Below, piece by piece: positions 1-12,599 of a DNA stretch of 64,000 bases. This DNA is from Archilochus colubris (Eukaryota; Chordata; Aves; Apodiformes; Trochilidae), in contig CM041085.1 in the NCBI GenBank assembly GCA_023079485.1, positions 96,173,115 to 96,237,114 on the forward strand, written 5' to 3'. The translations under genes and the position numbers were made by a program. The stretch's first letter is position 1. The number at the start of each line of letters is the position of its first letter. The notes under the pieces were generated by a model. That model worked only from the letters and a program-made list of their open reading frames with translations. It did no database searches and was not told the origin of the DNA.

Positions 1-3000
1 TAACTTGTCATTCCTGATCTCGTCTTCATAAAAAGAGGCCCTAAGAGAAAATCTCCAGACTTTGTTTCTCTGGTAGACAACCTGTCCCTCTGCTTAGTTG
101 TCAGCAAGATGCAGAACTACTCACAAAAGAAATTTTAAAGAGTCATGTTGGTTCTCTAGGAACACCAGGAAGACACTTTGCTCAATGGGTGTGCTGAGGG
201 CTGGTACTTCATAGCTGTTCTTTAAAACCAACCCATCCACAGCCAGTTCTGTGGCCGTGAATAAGGACTTAAGATATTTCTTCTTTTCCTTTGTGAGAGT
301 CTGACAGCAGATCTAACAGAGGAGTTTTTGTTCAGAAAAGAATCATAAATTTGATGTTTATTCTGGTTATATGTATTTTTATATAATGTTGCCCTGATAG
401 TGAGCTTGGGGCTCTCCTGTCTGTCATGTTTCCACCATCAAGTTTTAAATTTCAGTCTCTTTGCTGAAAGGGCTTTTTTCTACCTGCTTACTCAGTTTCA
501 CCATGAGGCAGGCTCAAAAGGAAGAGCCATCTGGGATGCAGCAGGGCTGCTCATGCAGTGAGCAATGTTTTGTTCTTTTTGATTTGGTCATATCTCTAAT
601 AGGGCTTGGTACTTTAGTACAAGGATAGATTATAGCTGCCTGGTTACACTAAGTGCATGTACAGTGAACGATTGTTTTGCTTTTGGCCTTTAGGTCAGAC
701 TTTTCTGTCCAGGACAGTGTGGTCCTGGATTCATGTCTGCAAAACTCTTTCAGAAATCCCCTTCATATAGACTATGATATCTTGTACATTGTACAAGGTG
801 CATTACTACTTTTTTCCTTGAGCTAATATTTATGTTTCATTTCTAACAATTTCTCTCTTTCTTGTCCATTCTGAGAAACTGTACTTTTTAACTAACAAAC
901 AAAACCATCCAAAAGGCAAAAAAAATAGCTGATTGTTTCTGTTTGGCTATTTGTTTAGCTGGGTTTTGAAATGATGCTCTAATGGTCCTTAAGTCCTGAC
1001 AGCATAGTCTGATTTTTTTCCCCATAGCATTCAATTTTCAGCTCCATAATTCTTTGGCTTTAGGTCTGCTAGCTGAGAAAATCCTGTGACAAAGAAAGGA
1101 TCTGTATACGGTAAAAGACACAGGTAATCAATATCTTCAAGGACCTTCTGAGTGATTATACATTACAAGAAAGTAAAAAGAGTGTCAGGAGCTGTCAGTT
1201 TGCTTATCATGGTTTGTTTGACCAGGGTTATTAATGACATTTTTTGGATAGGTAATTGCTCACTTTTCTTAACTGAAGCCTGACTAGAAGATGTGGTCAT
1301 CAATAGGCCATTAATTCTTTTTTTTACATATAAAGGCAATGTGCTCCTTTAAATAGTGTGCAGAGACATATGAATCATATGTGATATCAGCTTTCGAAGG
1401 AGATTTTCTTGTTTCCTCTAGAAGATGCTGAAAAATGGATGCACCATACAGCCCATAAATAAGCAGGATGAAAACCAGGCTATTTTCTCAGCCAGATTCA
1501 TAGGTGACATATATAATGGTTGTGTACGTAAACAGGTAAGTGATCTACTGTGTGAAAATAGGAGATTTAATTTAATGAGCACAAGAGAAGGATGAGCCTG
1601 GGAGAAGAAACTGGGTGTAATAAAACCTATGAAGGACAGTACTTGATCAGACCAAAGATCCAAGCTGCTCATTATCCTGCTGCTGACAGAGGCCAGCAGT
1701 GGATATACTGCTTAGAGAGCACACCCAGGAGCCTGGCAGGGCCCCTGCTGTTTGTCTGTCTTCCTCTGGTGTAAACACACTTGTTTCCATTAAGTTATAG
1801 ATTGGCTGCATTGTGCTTTTCCTTAAGTGGCTCATCCTGTTCTGACCACAGAGCTTTATCTGGACTACCTGGAGATTTTTTTTTTAAATCAAGCTTTCCA
1901 AAATTCTCCTACCACTCATGAGTAAAATCAAAGTGAAATAAAAGGCAGGAAAACCCCACTATAAGTACAGATGAGAAATGTATGTGATAATTTACCAATG
2001 ACAGGTTGTAGGGAATGTCTCAAAGACTGGACATAAAGCTTGCAGAAGGCAATGCAGTGGAGTGCAGTATGATTTGGCATTAACATAAAAATCCACCATA
2101 ATCTGGAATTTAAGATGTGATACCTTAGCCTGGGGTTTAAATGAAATTTGTGTTAATAGAGCATGGAATTCCTACAGCAGAAGTGATCTGTGTTTACTTG
2201 CTGTTGTCTATTTTTAACATTTCTGAGTCTGTAGTATCCTTAGCTAACTCAACAGTTCTCTGTTTTCTCAGTGAGAGGGGCATTTGCTGTAGAAGTTTTA
2301 AAAAAATTCCTGGGAGCAGCACAGCAAAAGGACCACCTAGATGTTGTTTATTCCATATAGTCAGAAATAATGCATAATAGAAAATAGCACTGTATTACTT
2401 CTACAATGACAGCAGGGTTATGAAAGTTGAATTATTATATAAAACTGGAAATCATTTTGTAGATGATAAATGGAGCAATAACTGTATCTAGCAGAGGCAG
2501 TCATTTTACTCTTGCCATTTAGAAAAAAGACCTACAGTACTCAAATTCTGAACCATTTAGATGAAAATCTAGCCTGGATAACTCAAACTATATTTACGTG
2601 ACATTCAGTAGATCTGGGAAAATTTGTATGGCAACAAAAAGTGCTACTGCAGCTTGCTCCAGTGTTTCTCAGCTCTTACACAGAGTACAGATTGTGTCAC
2701 TATACAATGATGTGGGGGTGGAAGAGTCAATTTATTTTGCTACTGTCTTGCTCTTGTCACCAGTGGCACTTCATCTCTTTTCTGGATGTGATAACTATAA
2801 AAATGGAGAAAAAGGTATTTGGTTTAGGACATTTGAAAGGCATCACAGCCCAGGGTTCCTATAACAATTCAATTTGTATCCCATGAATTCAACTAACCTA
2901 TTTAAACTGTATGGGATTTTTTTACAGGCTACAGGAGCAATTCTAATCACCGCACTCATCTGAGTATAGAAAATGTCCCCAGGTCTACCTCCCTGGGTGG

Positions 3001-3833
3001 TGGTGACTCCAAAGTGAGTCATGGTAGGAAGTCCTTCATTGTCTTCTGGTTCTTTCTTTAGGGTGGTGTAACTTGCTGCTCTTCTTAGTGGGCTTTAGTG
3101 TTTCATTGGAAAAACAGCCTTAAAGTTTGGCAGAAAATTCTCACCGCAAAAAGTGAGAAAAGAAAAAAAATATTTTTCTTCTTGCACTTAGGAACACCAG
3201 GTGCTTTGCTCCACCACACACAAATGATCAATAGTTCTTGAGTCTAAATGAGTGTGAATGTTCCTGATGTTGTTGCTGTCCCATAAGTAACAGATGGCAC
3301 TCAGATATGCTCCAAGGGTAGTCCCCTTGGCTTTAGCAGCCCAGTTTGTCTGTTTCAAATTATACAAGTAGAGGCACCTGCACAGGTTGTAGTCATCAGG
3401 ATGTGATTGTGCATCCCCAGGAACTCTGCAGCTTGATGAGATCAGCTTTCTTTTGTATAAATAAGCTTTTGAAGATAAATAAAACTGGTTTTGAAGGGCT
3501 GTGGAGGGAGAGTGACGTGGTAGGGAACATATTTGCCAACTTGAGTGACAGACCCTGAGGTGTGGAGAGAGGGGCAGTGCTGGCACAGTGGGGTTACTGA
3601 TACACAATTATTTTATAGTCCATCCTCATTGTGATAGCACATAAAATAATACATTGCAGAGCTTTGTGGAGGAGACAAAGGGACAAGGACAGACTTGTTG
3701 TTAAACACGGTTCATGCTTCTGGGACTTTTCAGATGCAAAGCAAACAGAGTTCTGTGGAAGTTTCTTGATGTGCTGCTGATGATAAAGGATGTCCCACAT
3801 ACCCCTGGACCTCTTATTCCAGTCTGTGGATGC

Positions 3834-3865
3834 CTAGGTAAAATATTAGCTAGGTAAAATATTAG
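3834..3865. repeat. Perfect 16-bp tandem duplication
   Basis: The 16-mer CTAGGTAAAATATTAG occurs twice back to back (3834-3849 and 3850-3865) with no mismatch. It is probably a recent replication-slippage duplication and has no evident function. Confidence 0.9.
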
Positions 3866-6740
3866 CAGGTAGTGAGTTAAAAATATGTAATTTCTACTTT
3901 TTGAAAGAGAAAACAAGATTCAAAATCAGCATCCAGCAGTGTGTAAAAGCATAAACCTTGCTGTGGTGTGAATAGATGTGGGTATTATGGGATTTACTCC
4001 CTTCAGTGCATTGTTTTGACAGCTTACCCCTTTGAATCTGTGTGAATTGAAAGTCTTTTATAGAGATTTCTTCTTCTGATGCTTCCTTAAGGGAACGAAA
4101 GATTGGTTTATAACAGTGGACAGGGAGATGAAGGTCAAGAATAAATTCTGTTTACTAAAACATATTCTGGTGCTTAATCTGATTCTAGGAGAGCTCACTC
4201 AGAGCAGAGCCTAGAGAAAGGAACAGGAAAAACCTTGGCAACTTAATTAAAATGATTGGTGATGTGTGTAGGGAAAGGAGAGAAGGACAGGGAAAGAACC
4301 GGCTGGTCCCTGAAGGGTAAATACTGGAGAAGATGAATCTTACTTCTAAAATAAAAACTGTGTATTGGTCAAGTATCCCCATAAATCTGTAATATAAACT
4401 AGAATTTGAGAAACAAATCTTTATTCTTCCTGAAATAAATTTCTGAGACATTTCAAGAGCTCTTTGGAAGAATCTATTACAGGAAAAACATAACTGAGAT
4501 GTACAACTCTATTCAGCTAACTAAAATTGTGCTTTTTAGCTCTCATTTGGTTTATTTGTTTGGAAATGTCTTCCTGACACAATAGATTGTAATTTAGCAT
4601 GAGGCCTTGTGTTTTCTTCATAACTGTCCATTGACCAGAAAAAAGTATGGTCTGTTAAAGCACCTCTTTGGAAAGAATAAGATGCACGATCTTTGCCACT
4701 CTTTTCATTGTTAAACACAGGTGACTTTGGGGTTAGTTGGTTGAGTCTTTCAATATAAAGTACTGGTTACCTCATACTTCTAATTACTAAGATGGTATGG
4801 GTTTTAAGTACAGTGATCACAAAAACATTCTAAGTTCAGTCTGGGGTACCATCCTGAGAAATGTGCCATATGGAAAGTACCTATGGAAAGTGTCTCTGCC
4901 TTTTCCCCCAGCACACAGACAGAGTCCTCAGTTCCTATCTTGCCAGGAGACACCATTGGAGGCCCCATCCCATGCTGACATCAACTTTTGACAAATTTGG
5001 CTGCCCTGCTGAGCCTGTGCGAAGCCTCCCTCCCATCACTGTCCTGAGGTCTGATAATTGATAGAGACAGAGCAATGAATTGCTGTGGGAAGTTTTTAAA
5101 CTACTTTTTTTGTGCAAATTGTAGGTGACACAGATCCTGACATATTTAGTGTGAGGGGAAATGACTGCCAAGTCTCTCCAGAGGCTGCTTTGTAATTGCT
5201 CTTGCCAAAGCATTGTTATTATCACTAATAAAAGGGCTGGAGTTAAGCTCATGTTTGGGAGCTGAATGTACAAGAGGGAAATGGGGTAAACAAGCAGATG
5301 TCAATGATTGCCAGTATTTGAATTCTCCAGTGGTGGAAATAAAGGAGGTGGAATGTTAATTGCTTTCCTGGAAGTTGCCCTCTAGTATGGGAATTGCTTA
5401 TAGGTGTCTTCTGTAATTCTACAGGCTTTATTTGAAATTCAAAACCATGTTTTCTCATCAGTGCATCACAGTCTGAGTGACTTTTAATTTCAAGTTTTTC
5501 TAGAGGCTTTCACCAAATGTTAATAAGTGATTGTACACAGCATACTCAGTTAAAGAAGCCATCTCAGGAAAGGCTGCAGAAGCACTTTATGCCACAGTTT
5601 GTATCAAGATAGTGTCCTGGGATCCAAAATTAATTTGTATTTGTATTTGTGCAGTTTGTTTTCTCTGTGCTTTGCATTTATGTGGTTTTCCACCTATTAA
5701 ACTTCTTTCATCTATGAATCCTTTGCTGCCTCCATGGCTCAGCAATACATAGTCTTGGTGGTGGGAGAAGAGATAAAGGCAGCAGAGCTACAGAGTGGAT
5801 GCTCAGCCCTGCTGGAACTTGTAGGTCAGGTGGTGGCGGCTAAGCTGGGACAGGAGGATATTTGGGGCTGGTTATGTTAGGCTCTGCACAGACACCTGAT
5901 GTCAGAGAAGAAGTGTACTGAGAAATTTATAGGTTGAAAGTCCCTCCATCTGATCCAGGCAGACCTAGAAGAGAGTTCCCAAGACCACCGAGCATTACTC
6001 AGCACCCATCCTCTGGATATTGCATTGCTTTTTGTGCACACACAAGCAGCAGCTGATGCAGGAGTTTGCTCTTCTTTGCCACCCCAATTTTCTGCCAAAG
6101 GTGCCAGTAGGAGAGGTCTATGTCAGTTGCTATGAAAAGGAGCCTGCACAGAGCAAGTGTCCCTTATCCTCTGCAGCAGTCCCTGGGTAGCCTCTTGCTT
6201 GCTCTGATTCCTTGGCCAGAACCCTGGGGAGCTGCAGCTGTGCTGAGGACAGACCCAAGTGTCACCCCCCTGCAACCACCATGCTCCTCCAACCATCCCA
6301 TGGCCCTGCAGCTTTCACACATGCATGGCTTTGGTGCATTGAAACCTACTCATAATTTACTTACCCACAAAGTCTGACATTTCTTTTGGGAAATGAAAGA
6401 GGTGTTCACAGGATTATGCACTCTCACCATTTTATAGCATTAGTCATCTTCCTTTTGAATTTTTCGAGGTAGGAACTCTCTCTGTTGGGATTGTGTTACA
6501 CTTAGACAAGGGGAGCTTGAAACTGATCAAGGCATTCAGATGCTTGATCTGAAAGTGCAAATCATGCAGAAATGAGCATAAAATAACATGCAATTTTTAC
6601 CAGTTTTTATATTCCAAAATACTTAACAGGAGAGAAAATATGTTCATCTTTCACTTCAAACACTTCAAATGATGCTTGCCAACAGAAGTTACTATTATAT
6701 CTTCAGAGGGTGTCTTTGGAACCTTAATATTACAAATATC

Positions 6741-6760
6741 TTTTTTTTTTTTTTTTTTTT
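6741..6760. repeat. Poly-T run (T20)
   Basis: Twenty consecutive T residues. On the minus strand this is a poly-A run, but I recognise no retrotransposed sequence next to it. Confidence 0.9.
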
Positions 6761-8914
6761 AAATCTGTTGGGCTAAGGTTTAATTTGCCTAGTTCATATG
6801 CAGAATTCTAGAGTCTCAGGAGAAAGAAATAAGAATAAAGGAAAAATGCAGTGTATTTCAAAGTATCTGGAAAGATAGGAAAAGTATTAAATGCTGTTTT
6901 AAAGACTTTTCACCTAAAAAATCAAGGAACTTTGAATTAATTAGCCTTAAAAAATTCTGAAGTTCTATGTACTCTTTTAAAAAGAGATTTTTCTTGTGAA
7001 TTGTTTTCAATGCAATGCAAACCTGTATTTTTCAAACTACATTGTATCAGAAATACACTTAGATGTAAATATGACCATATGAGAATTGCTTTTCTATGAA
7101 AGTATTTTGTACCAAGAAATAAAATAACAGTCACTAGTTTGTTAACCTTGCTTTTTCCAAAACTTAAAGGTCGATGTACAGCCCCTGCTCAGACTGGAGC
7201 CTTTTACATCTGTGAAAAATCCATAATTCAGAAACAGTGTCTCTCACCTGTCTGAATGTTTTTACAGCTATCAGATATGACACCTGTGACAAATATGTGA
7301 CAGCAAGTAGGAAATCTGAAGACTGGAGAATGACCCAACAGTCTGAGTCAAATGGTTCACTTGCTCCAAAACAGATCACAAAATAAAGTCACTCACTAAG
7401 TAATTTATGCAGTTATGGTAAAACTATCATGTTTTCATTTCATAGCATTTCTCATGTTTTGTTATCTCTTCTTTTTATGTGTAATCTGTTTGTTTAAATA
7501 TATATCCAATTCTTTTTTTTTCCTGCCTGACAGAATAATATTCTTACACTTTTAAAAATGGATCAAACCATCTTTTCTGTCTGAAATTTCAAGCAAGTCT
7601 CTACAAACAACCTGCAAGCTGATTCTCCCCCATTCATTGAAGCGGAGTATTAACCACAAAAACTAATGGCAGACATCTTAATTTCCATCTTGCAAACAGT
7701 TCCTGCACAGGTTGTTTTCTGTTCAAATCAGGACCTGCTTCTAGGCTGATTATTGAAGAAGAAGAAATGGATGAAATGCCACAGCTTTCTGGCCATGGCA
7801 GCTGACAGAGGGCCAGAAGTTCATCCATGTCAGGAGAGCTGGGCTGGGATGCTGGGTGGTACTCACATCAGGAGCCAGGGCAGGGACTTTGCCCCTTGGC
7901 TGGCCACCAGCAGGACCCTGTACAGACCAGCCAACAGCCAAGCCTTTTGCCATGGGGAACTTCATTGGGAATGGGTTTGTGGCACTGAGGAAGAAGGATA
8001 TGGAGAGGGATGGGATGGGGTCTTGGTGGAGGGAAGGGAGGTGTGAAACCCTGCTGTTGGGAGCATGTCAGGCAGGTAGGAAACAAAGGTCTGGGAAAGC
8101 ACACTGCCAAAAGAATTTAAATTAGTGTATTTGAACCCTACCCAACTACTGACCTTGAAAACCAGGAACAAGACTTTTGAGGTCTTTATGGGAAAGACAT
8201 AAGAGGTAACAGAGGTTTCCAAAGGAGGAAGCAGAGTAGACACCTAGAGCCTCTTCCTCCGACAGCTGACTAAGACAGCCCCAGGACATGGTGAATCAAA
8301 TGCTGACAATAAATGTGGAACTAAAGGTTCTTCTAATCTCCAGGGCTTTAATTTTGCCTGTACCAGGATGTTTAAAAAGATATCACAGCCTACAGGAAGC
8401 TTTACACTTGAAAAACGAGTTATTTATTTTCTGGCAGAGGAAAGAGCAACTTAACTGCCCCATTCTACCTTAGCCATCATGGGGTTCCTGCTGAATAAAA
8501 AGTCCTGAGCAGGGCTGGAGGTTTAACAGAAGAACCAATACCGAGCTGATTCCCTGTTTTTCAAGAAACTTATTATTTATTTGCTGATATCTGTTTTGCC
8601 TCTAGCTCCAAGGAGAGGAGAAATCTCTCTTTCCCTGATGCCTCCATCATCTGAAAGTCCTACTTTAAAACTGCACAATTCCTCTGTCCTTCATTAGAGA
8701 TCTTTTTATTTGCAGGGTTGCACACATTTTTGTTGTCCTGCTACTCCCTTCCTATGGCCACACTCGGATGCTGTTGAAATTGTACTGGGCCTGAAAAATT
8801 GTATTTTTAATGTTCAAAGATTTGTTTATTATACCATTAAGGTTTCATGAAATTAACACTTCATTTTCTTCCCTACAGTAAAAAGACTGTAGTCCTGTGC
8901 AATAAATTTTAAAA

Positions 8915-8919
8915 TACAG
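8915..8919. repeat. Target-site duplication, left copy (TACAG)
   Basis: TACAG lies immediately before the TG that opens the LTR at 8920 and is repeated exactly at 9700-9704. A 5-bp duplication is the staggered cut expected of ERVL-type integrases. It fixes both LTR boundaries. Confidence 0.9.
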
Positions 8920-9239
8920 TGTCCTGGTTTGGACCAGGATAAAGGTGGTTTTCTGTTTCTGTACTTTTGCTTTTAGCTAAGTCCCTTGTAAGTAGCTGCA
9001 CTTGCTGAAACTAACAGCAAGTTTCTCAGTGTCTGTTTCTAGGATTGATAACACTTGATGTTTATAGTTACTGCTAGAGACTGGTATGCAGAGCCAAGGA
9101 CACTCAGCTCTGAGGAAAATATTTTACTGTCCAGGAGGATACAGAGGTCCCACCTGAACCCTCCTTTGGGGAGGAACAGACAAGATAGATGCCAGAATTG
9201 ACCAAACAGAGTATTCCATCCCATATACGTCATACTCAG

Positions 9240-9246
9240 TATAAAT
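9240..9246 (+). promoter_or_regulatory. LTR TATA box
   Basis: TATAAAT lies about 320 bp into the LTR, as expected for the U3 core promoter. A CACGTG E-box follows at 9256-9261. Transcription would run rightward out of the LTR into flanking host DNA. Activity is not shown. Confidence 0.55.
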
Positions 9247-9560
9247 TTGAGGCATCACGTGGGCCGAGCCAGATCTTTTCCTGATTTCCTGCTTCCCTTC
9301 CTTCACCCGGCATCCTGGAAGGATCCTGTCCGTTCGTCTGCCTGTGGTCCTAATCCGTGCCAGCCCATATCTATGTGTTCCTGCCTCCGGCTCCCGACTG
9401 CTGCCGACTCCAGGAGTCCAGCCTGGACTTTCCCAGGGCTGCCCTACAGCCTCGGTGGTGACGTGAGAGTTATTGGGGGAAAAGGGGGAGGAATGTGGTT
9501 TCCATTTTCCTGTATATTTGTATATATTTAGTAATTTTTCCTATTTATCATTACTGTTTC

Positions 9561-9566
9561 ATTAAA
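9561..9566 (+). terminator. LTR polyadenylation signal ATTAAA
   Basis: ATTAAA is followed by a GT-rich stretch (GTGTGTAG) and lies about 320 bp after the TATA box. This is the spacing and composition expected of the R-region poly-A signal of an LTR. Confidence 0.5.
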
Positions 9567-9699
9567 GTGTGTAGTTTAGTTTCCAACCCATAAGTCTCTC
9601 TCCCTTATTCTCTCTCCTTTCTCTATCAAGGAGAGAGAGAGATTAATAGAGAGCGTCTGTTATTCGGTTTAATCGCCGGGCCAGTGTTAAACCGTGACA

Positions 9700-9704
9700 T
9701 ACAG
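9700..9704. repeat. Target-site duplication, right copy (TACAG)
   Basis: This is an exact copy of the pentamer at 8915-8919 and directly follows the terminal CA of the LTR. Confidence 0.9.
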
Positions 9705-10730
9705 AAATAGCAATTTTCAAGTAGCTGTTTTTGTAGCATTTCTTAGATTCTTCTTAGATGCATCTTTTTTGTTTTGTATATTTAGTGAATATAAGCCTGA
9801 TTTCTGTTGCTGCACACCCAAAGTAAAGTGAATGCCTTCCAGAGATGTTCAGCCTTTTAAAAGGAAACTGAACAACTATTATCAATGAACGTGTTGGCTG
9901 AAAAACTACTTTTTAATATTTTTTTTAATTATTATTATTTTGAAGACTCTAGATCCATGATTTTTGTTTTGTACTTATTCATAAATAATCTTCAGAATAT
10001 ATCTTATTCTGTTGTGGACATTTTCCTACCAAAGAGAAAACAGAAGTCCTTTAAGAGTGTCAAATAGCCATTTTCAATGGACCATTTTCTTTATCTCACT
10101 GAAACTTCAGGAGTTGAGTCACTTACAGAAGGAATTCTGATGTTATATGATAAAAATATACATTTTTCTGCTAGAGAAAGTCCATAAACTTGGAGCTTTT
10201 AAAAAAGTTTACAACATCAGATAAAAACCTGTGAAGAGAAAAATCTTGGATTACTTGCTTGTTTATTATTCTTCACTTTTGACATTTTATGATCCTTCAC
10301 AGACTAGATGAGTAACTTTATCAGTGCTAATTCTAGCCAGATAATCAAGCAAAGGGTGAGTAAAAACTGCCACTGTGGGACTCCATCCCCTCAGAGACCT
10401 CATTCACATTTGCCTCTCTCTGACCCTTCCTTCTGGCTCCCATCTCTGTCCTCCACATCCTGTTACCACTGTAAACATGTAACATGACAAGACTGGTGGA
10501 TAATCTTTTATGAGAACAACTTCTGTATTTGAAAGAAGTAGATAAGCTTTCAGACACACAAGTCCTTCTTTGGATATAAAACAGCAGCAGCAAGATTCAG
10601 AGCTAAATCCTAGCTACTCTGCATTTAATTAGATATGTAAATCACTTAAGACAACTGAGAGTAGCTGGGCAGTCAGAACCTCAGGAATAGCATGGGGGAT
10701 GCTAGATAAGAAGGTGATTATCACTTACTG

Positions 10731-10755
10731 AAAAAAAAAGAAAAAAAAAAAAAAA
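10731..10755. repeat. Poly-A run
   Basis: A9, one G, then A15. Low-complexity sequence with no recognisable retrocopy upstream. Confidence 0.9.
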
Positions 10756-12097
10756 GCAGGTAAAGTATTGCCTAAGGAGGAGTGGAAGGCTAATGGGAGG
10801 AGGAAGGAGAGATATCACAGCATGCCATTAAAAACATCTCTGTGTTGACTCACACCTTTATGGATTTCAGAGTCTAGCACGATCTCTTGAAAGTGTTTTG
10901 TATACTTAGTAAGGAGGGCTACAGAAGAGGATGCAGAGAATAGAAGAGTGAAGCAGGGCAAGAGAGAACTGCCAAGCTGCATCCACATGGTTGGAAACCC
11001 AGCTCCTCTGCAGCAGTACTCAGAAAGTGGATGCAGTGCCTAAAAAGAATGCTTTTAAATGTCAAAACATTACTGAAAAAGAAAAAGAAAAGTCTAGCTG
11101 TGGAATGAGCCATTTTTTGAGATGGAAGCAGGTCTGCATCTGGTAAGCTGCAGGGTGAGGTGCAGTACAATGGTTTTCACTTACAAAAGCATCTTGCAGA
11201 GTTCTTGTATGGATGTACCTAAAGGAGAATTGCCAAGAACAGGAAAGAGAAGAAATGTTTTCATAAGATAGCAGATATAATAAAGAAGAGAGGCTCTAAG
11301 CAACATAAACAGTAAGACAGCTTGTTCATTGTAGCACACTGTGCATTGTAAATCACAGTAACCACACCTTACTGATATGCCAGTGCTTTAAAGAACCCTC
11401 ACCCTGTTGTTTCTCTTTTTTTTCTCTGGAAGCTCTTGAAGCAAAGACAAGATTATCCTGTGCTGATAGAGATCCAAGTATGTGATCCTTGATATGATTT
11501 TGCTAGTTACAATGTTGTAGAAAGTCTTGTAACAATAACATCTATTCTATAAATTATCTTATGACTGTAAATAGAAGCCATTTAAAAGCCTTATGAGTCA
11601 ATACTCTGGCACAGCTGTATTTATAATCCACTCCTCTATATGGAGACTATCTGATTATGCTTTATTTTTTGACATTTGAAGAAGCAGAGGCCCTTTTGAG
11701 TTTAAAGCACAATAATTAAATGTTTCAAGAAGACCCTAAACCAAAGCTCCTTCTCCAGGTGCCTCTGAGGTGACTGTTAACTCTTTGCCTGCTGGTGTGA
11801 AAGCTGGAGGAGAGGAATGCCTGGCATCAGGTCACCTCTTCTGTGTGTAGGAATCATCACTTCACAGGAGCCATGGTCTTGCATTTTTACCATGTGTCAG
11901 CAGAGCTATTTGTAACTACAAAGAGTGTTGTGTTAAATTACCACTGGAAGAGGCATTGGGTAGTATTTGTAGAAATTTAATTCATTTCTCACTTAAATGC
12001 AAAATAACACCCTAAAGGAAATAAGCTTTAGAGAAAAGGGGAAAGTAAGAGCTGTTCTGTGATGCTTCATTTCTGAGGGTTTTTCTTCTGATTATAG

Positions 12098-12292
12098 TCA
12101 TTGCCTCAGGGCTACTTCACATTAATGGGAATCTTCTCACAGGAGTTTGAGCTTACAATAGATTCAGCAGAAAAGTGGGCTGAATCCCAGATCCTGGGCT
12201 CTACAGATCAAATGCAGCTTTTTGCAGTATTCATGAATTATAACCTCACAGAGAAAACCTACTCCTGTACCACAACCCTCAGAGATTCCAGA
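12098..12292 (+). other. Possible internal exon, unrecognised product
   Basis: A pyrimidine-rich tract ending in TTATAG (to 12097) precedes an open stretch of exactly 195 nt, or 65 codons, that ends at a GTGAGT donor-like site at 12293-12298. The open frame is phase 0 at both ends, so the block could be skipped or included without shifting frame. The peptide begins SLPQGYFTLMG and includes EKWAESQILGS and FMNYNLTEKTYSC. I do not recognise it. In 64 kb of sequence such a combination is expected by chance, and the peptide shows no obvious domain. It could equally be part of a noncoding transcript or nothing at all. The CR1 fragment begins about 300 bp downstream. Confidence 0.15.
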
Positions 12293-12599
12293 GTGAGTTT
12301 CTCCCATAAATCCTGCAGCCAGTATGGTCACATCCTCACATCTAAAGCATAGCACTGTGCCTTACCATTTCTCCCAGTCAGAAGACCCACTGCTCAGTTA
12401 AAAACCCTCATTTCTTGACCCATCCCTGCTTGGGGGCTCTTCTCCAGAGGACACAATGCCCTGCATTGATGAAGGCCCACTGGAAGCAGTGACAGCAAAC
12501 TGTGTGGATTCAACTGTAATCAGTTGATGGACATGGATTTGACAGCCAGCATGGCTCATTCTGTCTGGAGCAGTCTTGCTGTGGGAACTGTCTCCCTTG

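Larger units (their letters stand above)
1..8914. other. AT-rich unique sequence, no gene recognised
   Basis: This stretch has no open frame longer than about 140 codons on either strand, and none of the frames resembles a known protein. I see no CR1 tail, LTR terminus or RNA gene. Two minor repeats inside it are listed separately. It is most likely intergenic or intronic. Confidence 0.6.
8920..9699 (+). mobile_element. Solo LTR of an avian endogenous retrovirus (ERVL-like), plus strand
   Basis: The element is 780 bp, begins TGTCCTGGTTTGG and ends in GTGACA, so it carries the TG...CA termini of an LTR. TACAG flanks it on both sides as a perfect 5-bp target-site duplication. Internal order fits U3-R-U5: a TATA box at 9240-9246, a CACGTG E-box at 9256-9261 just downstream, a GC-richer segment, an ATTAAA polyadenylation signal at 9561-9566, and a CT-rich stem-loop at 9609-9638 in the presumed R/U5 part. 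No primer-binding site, gag, pol or env follows, so this is a solo LTR left by recombination between the two LTRs of a provirus. The opening and closing sequences resemble an LTR group abundant in passerines and other birds. The ERVL assignment rests on that resemblance and the 5-bp duplication. Confidence 0.9.
9705..12597. other. Non-repetitive AT-rich sequence
   Basis: I recognise no mobile element here. It contains an A-rich run at 10731-10755 and one possible exon at 12098-12292, listed separately. Other open frames are short and do not resemble known proteins. Confidence 0.55.

Noticed and set aside
3188..3607. 139-codon minus-strand open frame
   Set aside because: Composition and peptide look random, there are no splice sites of note and no similarity I recognise.
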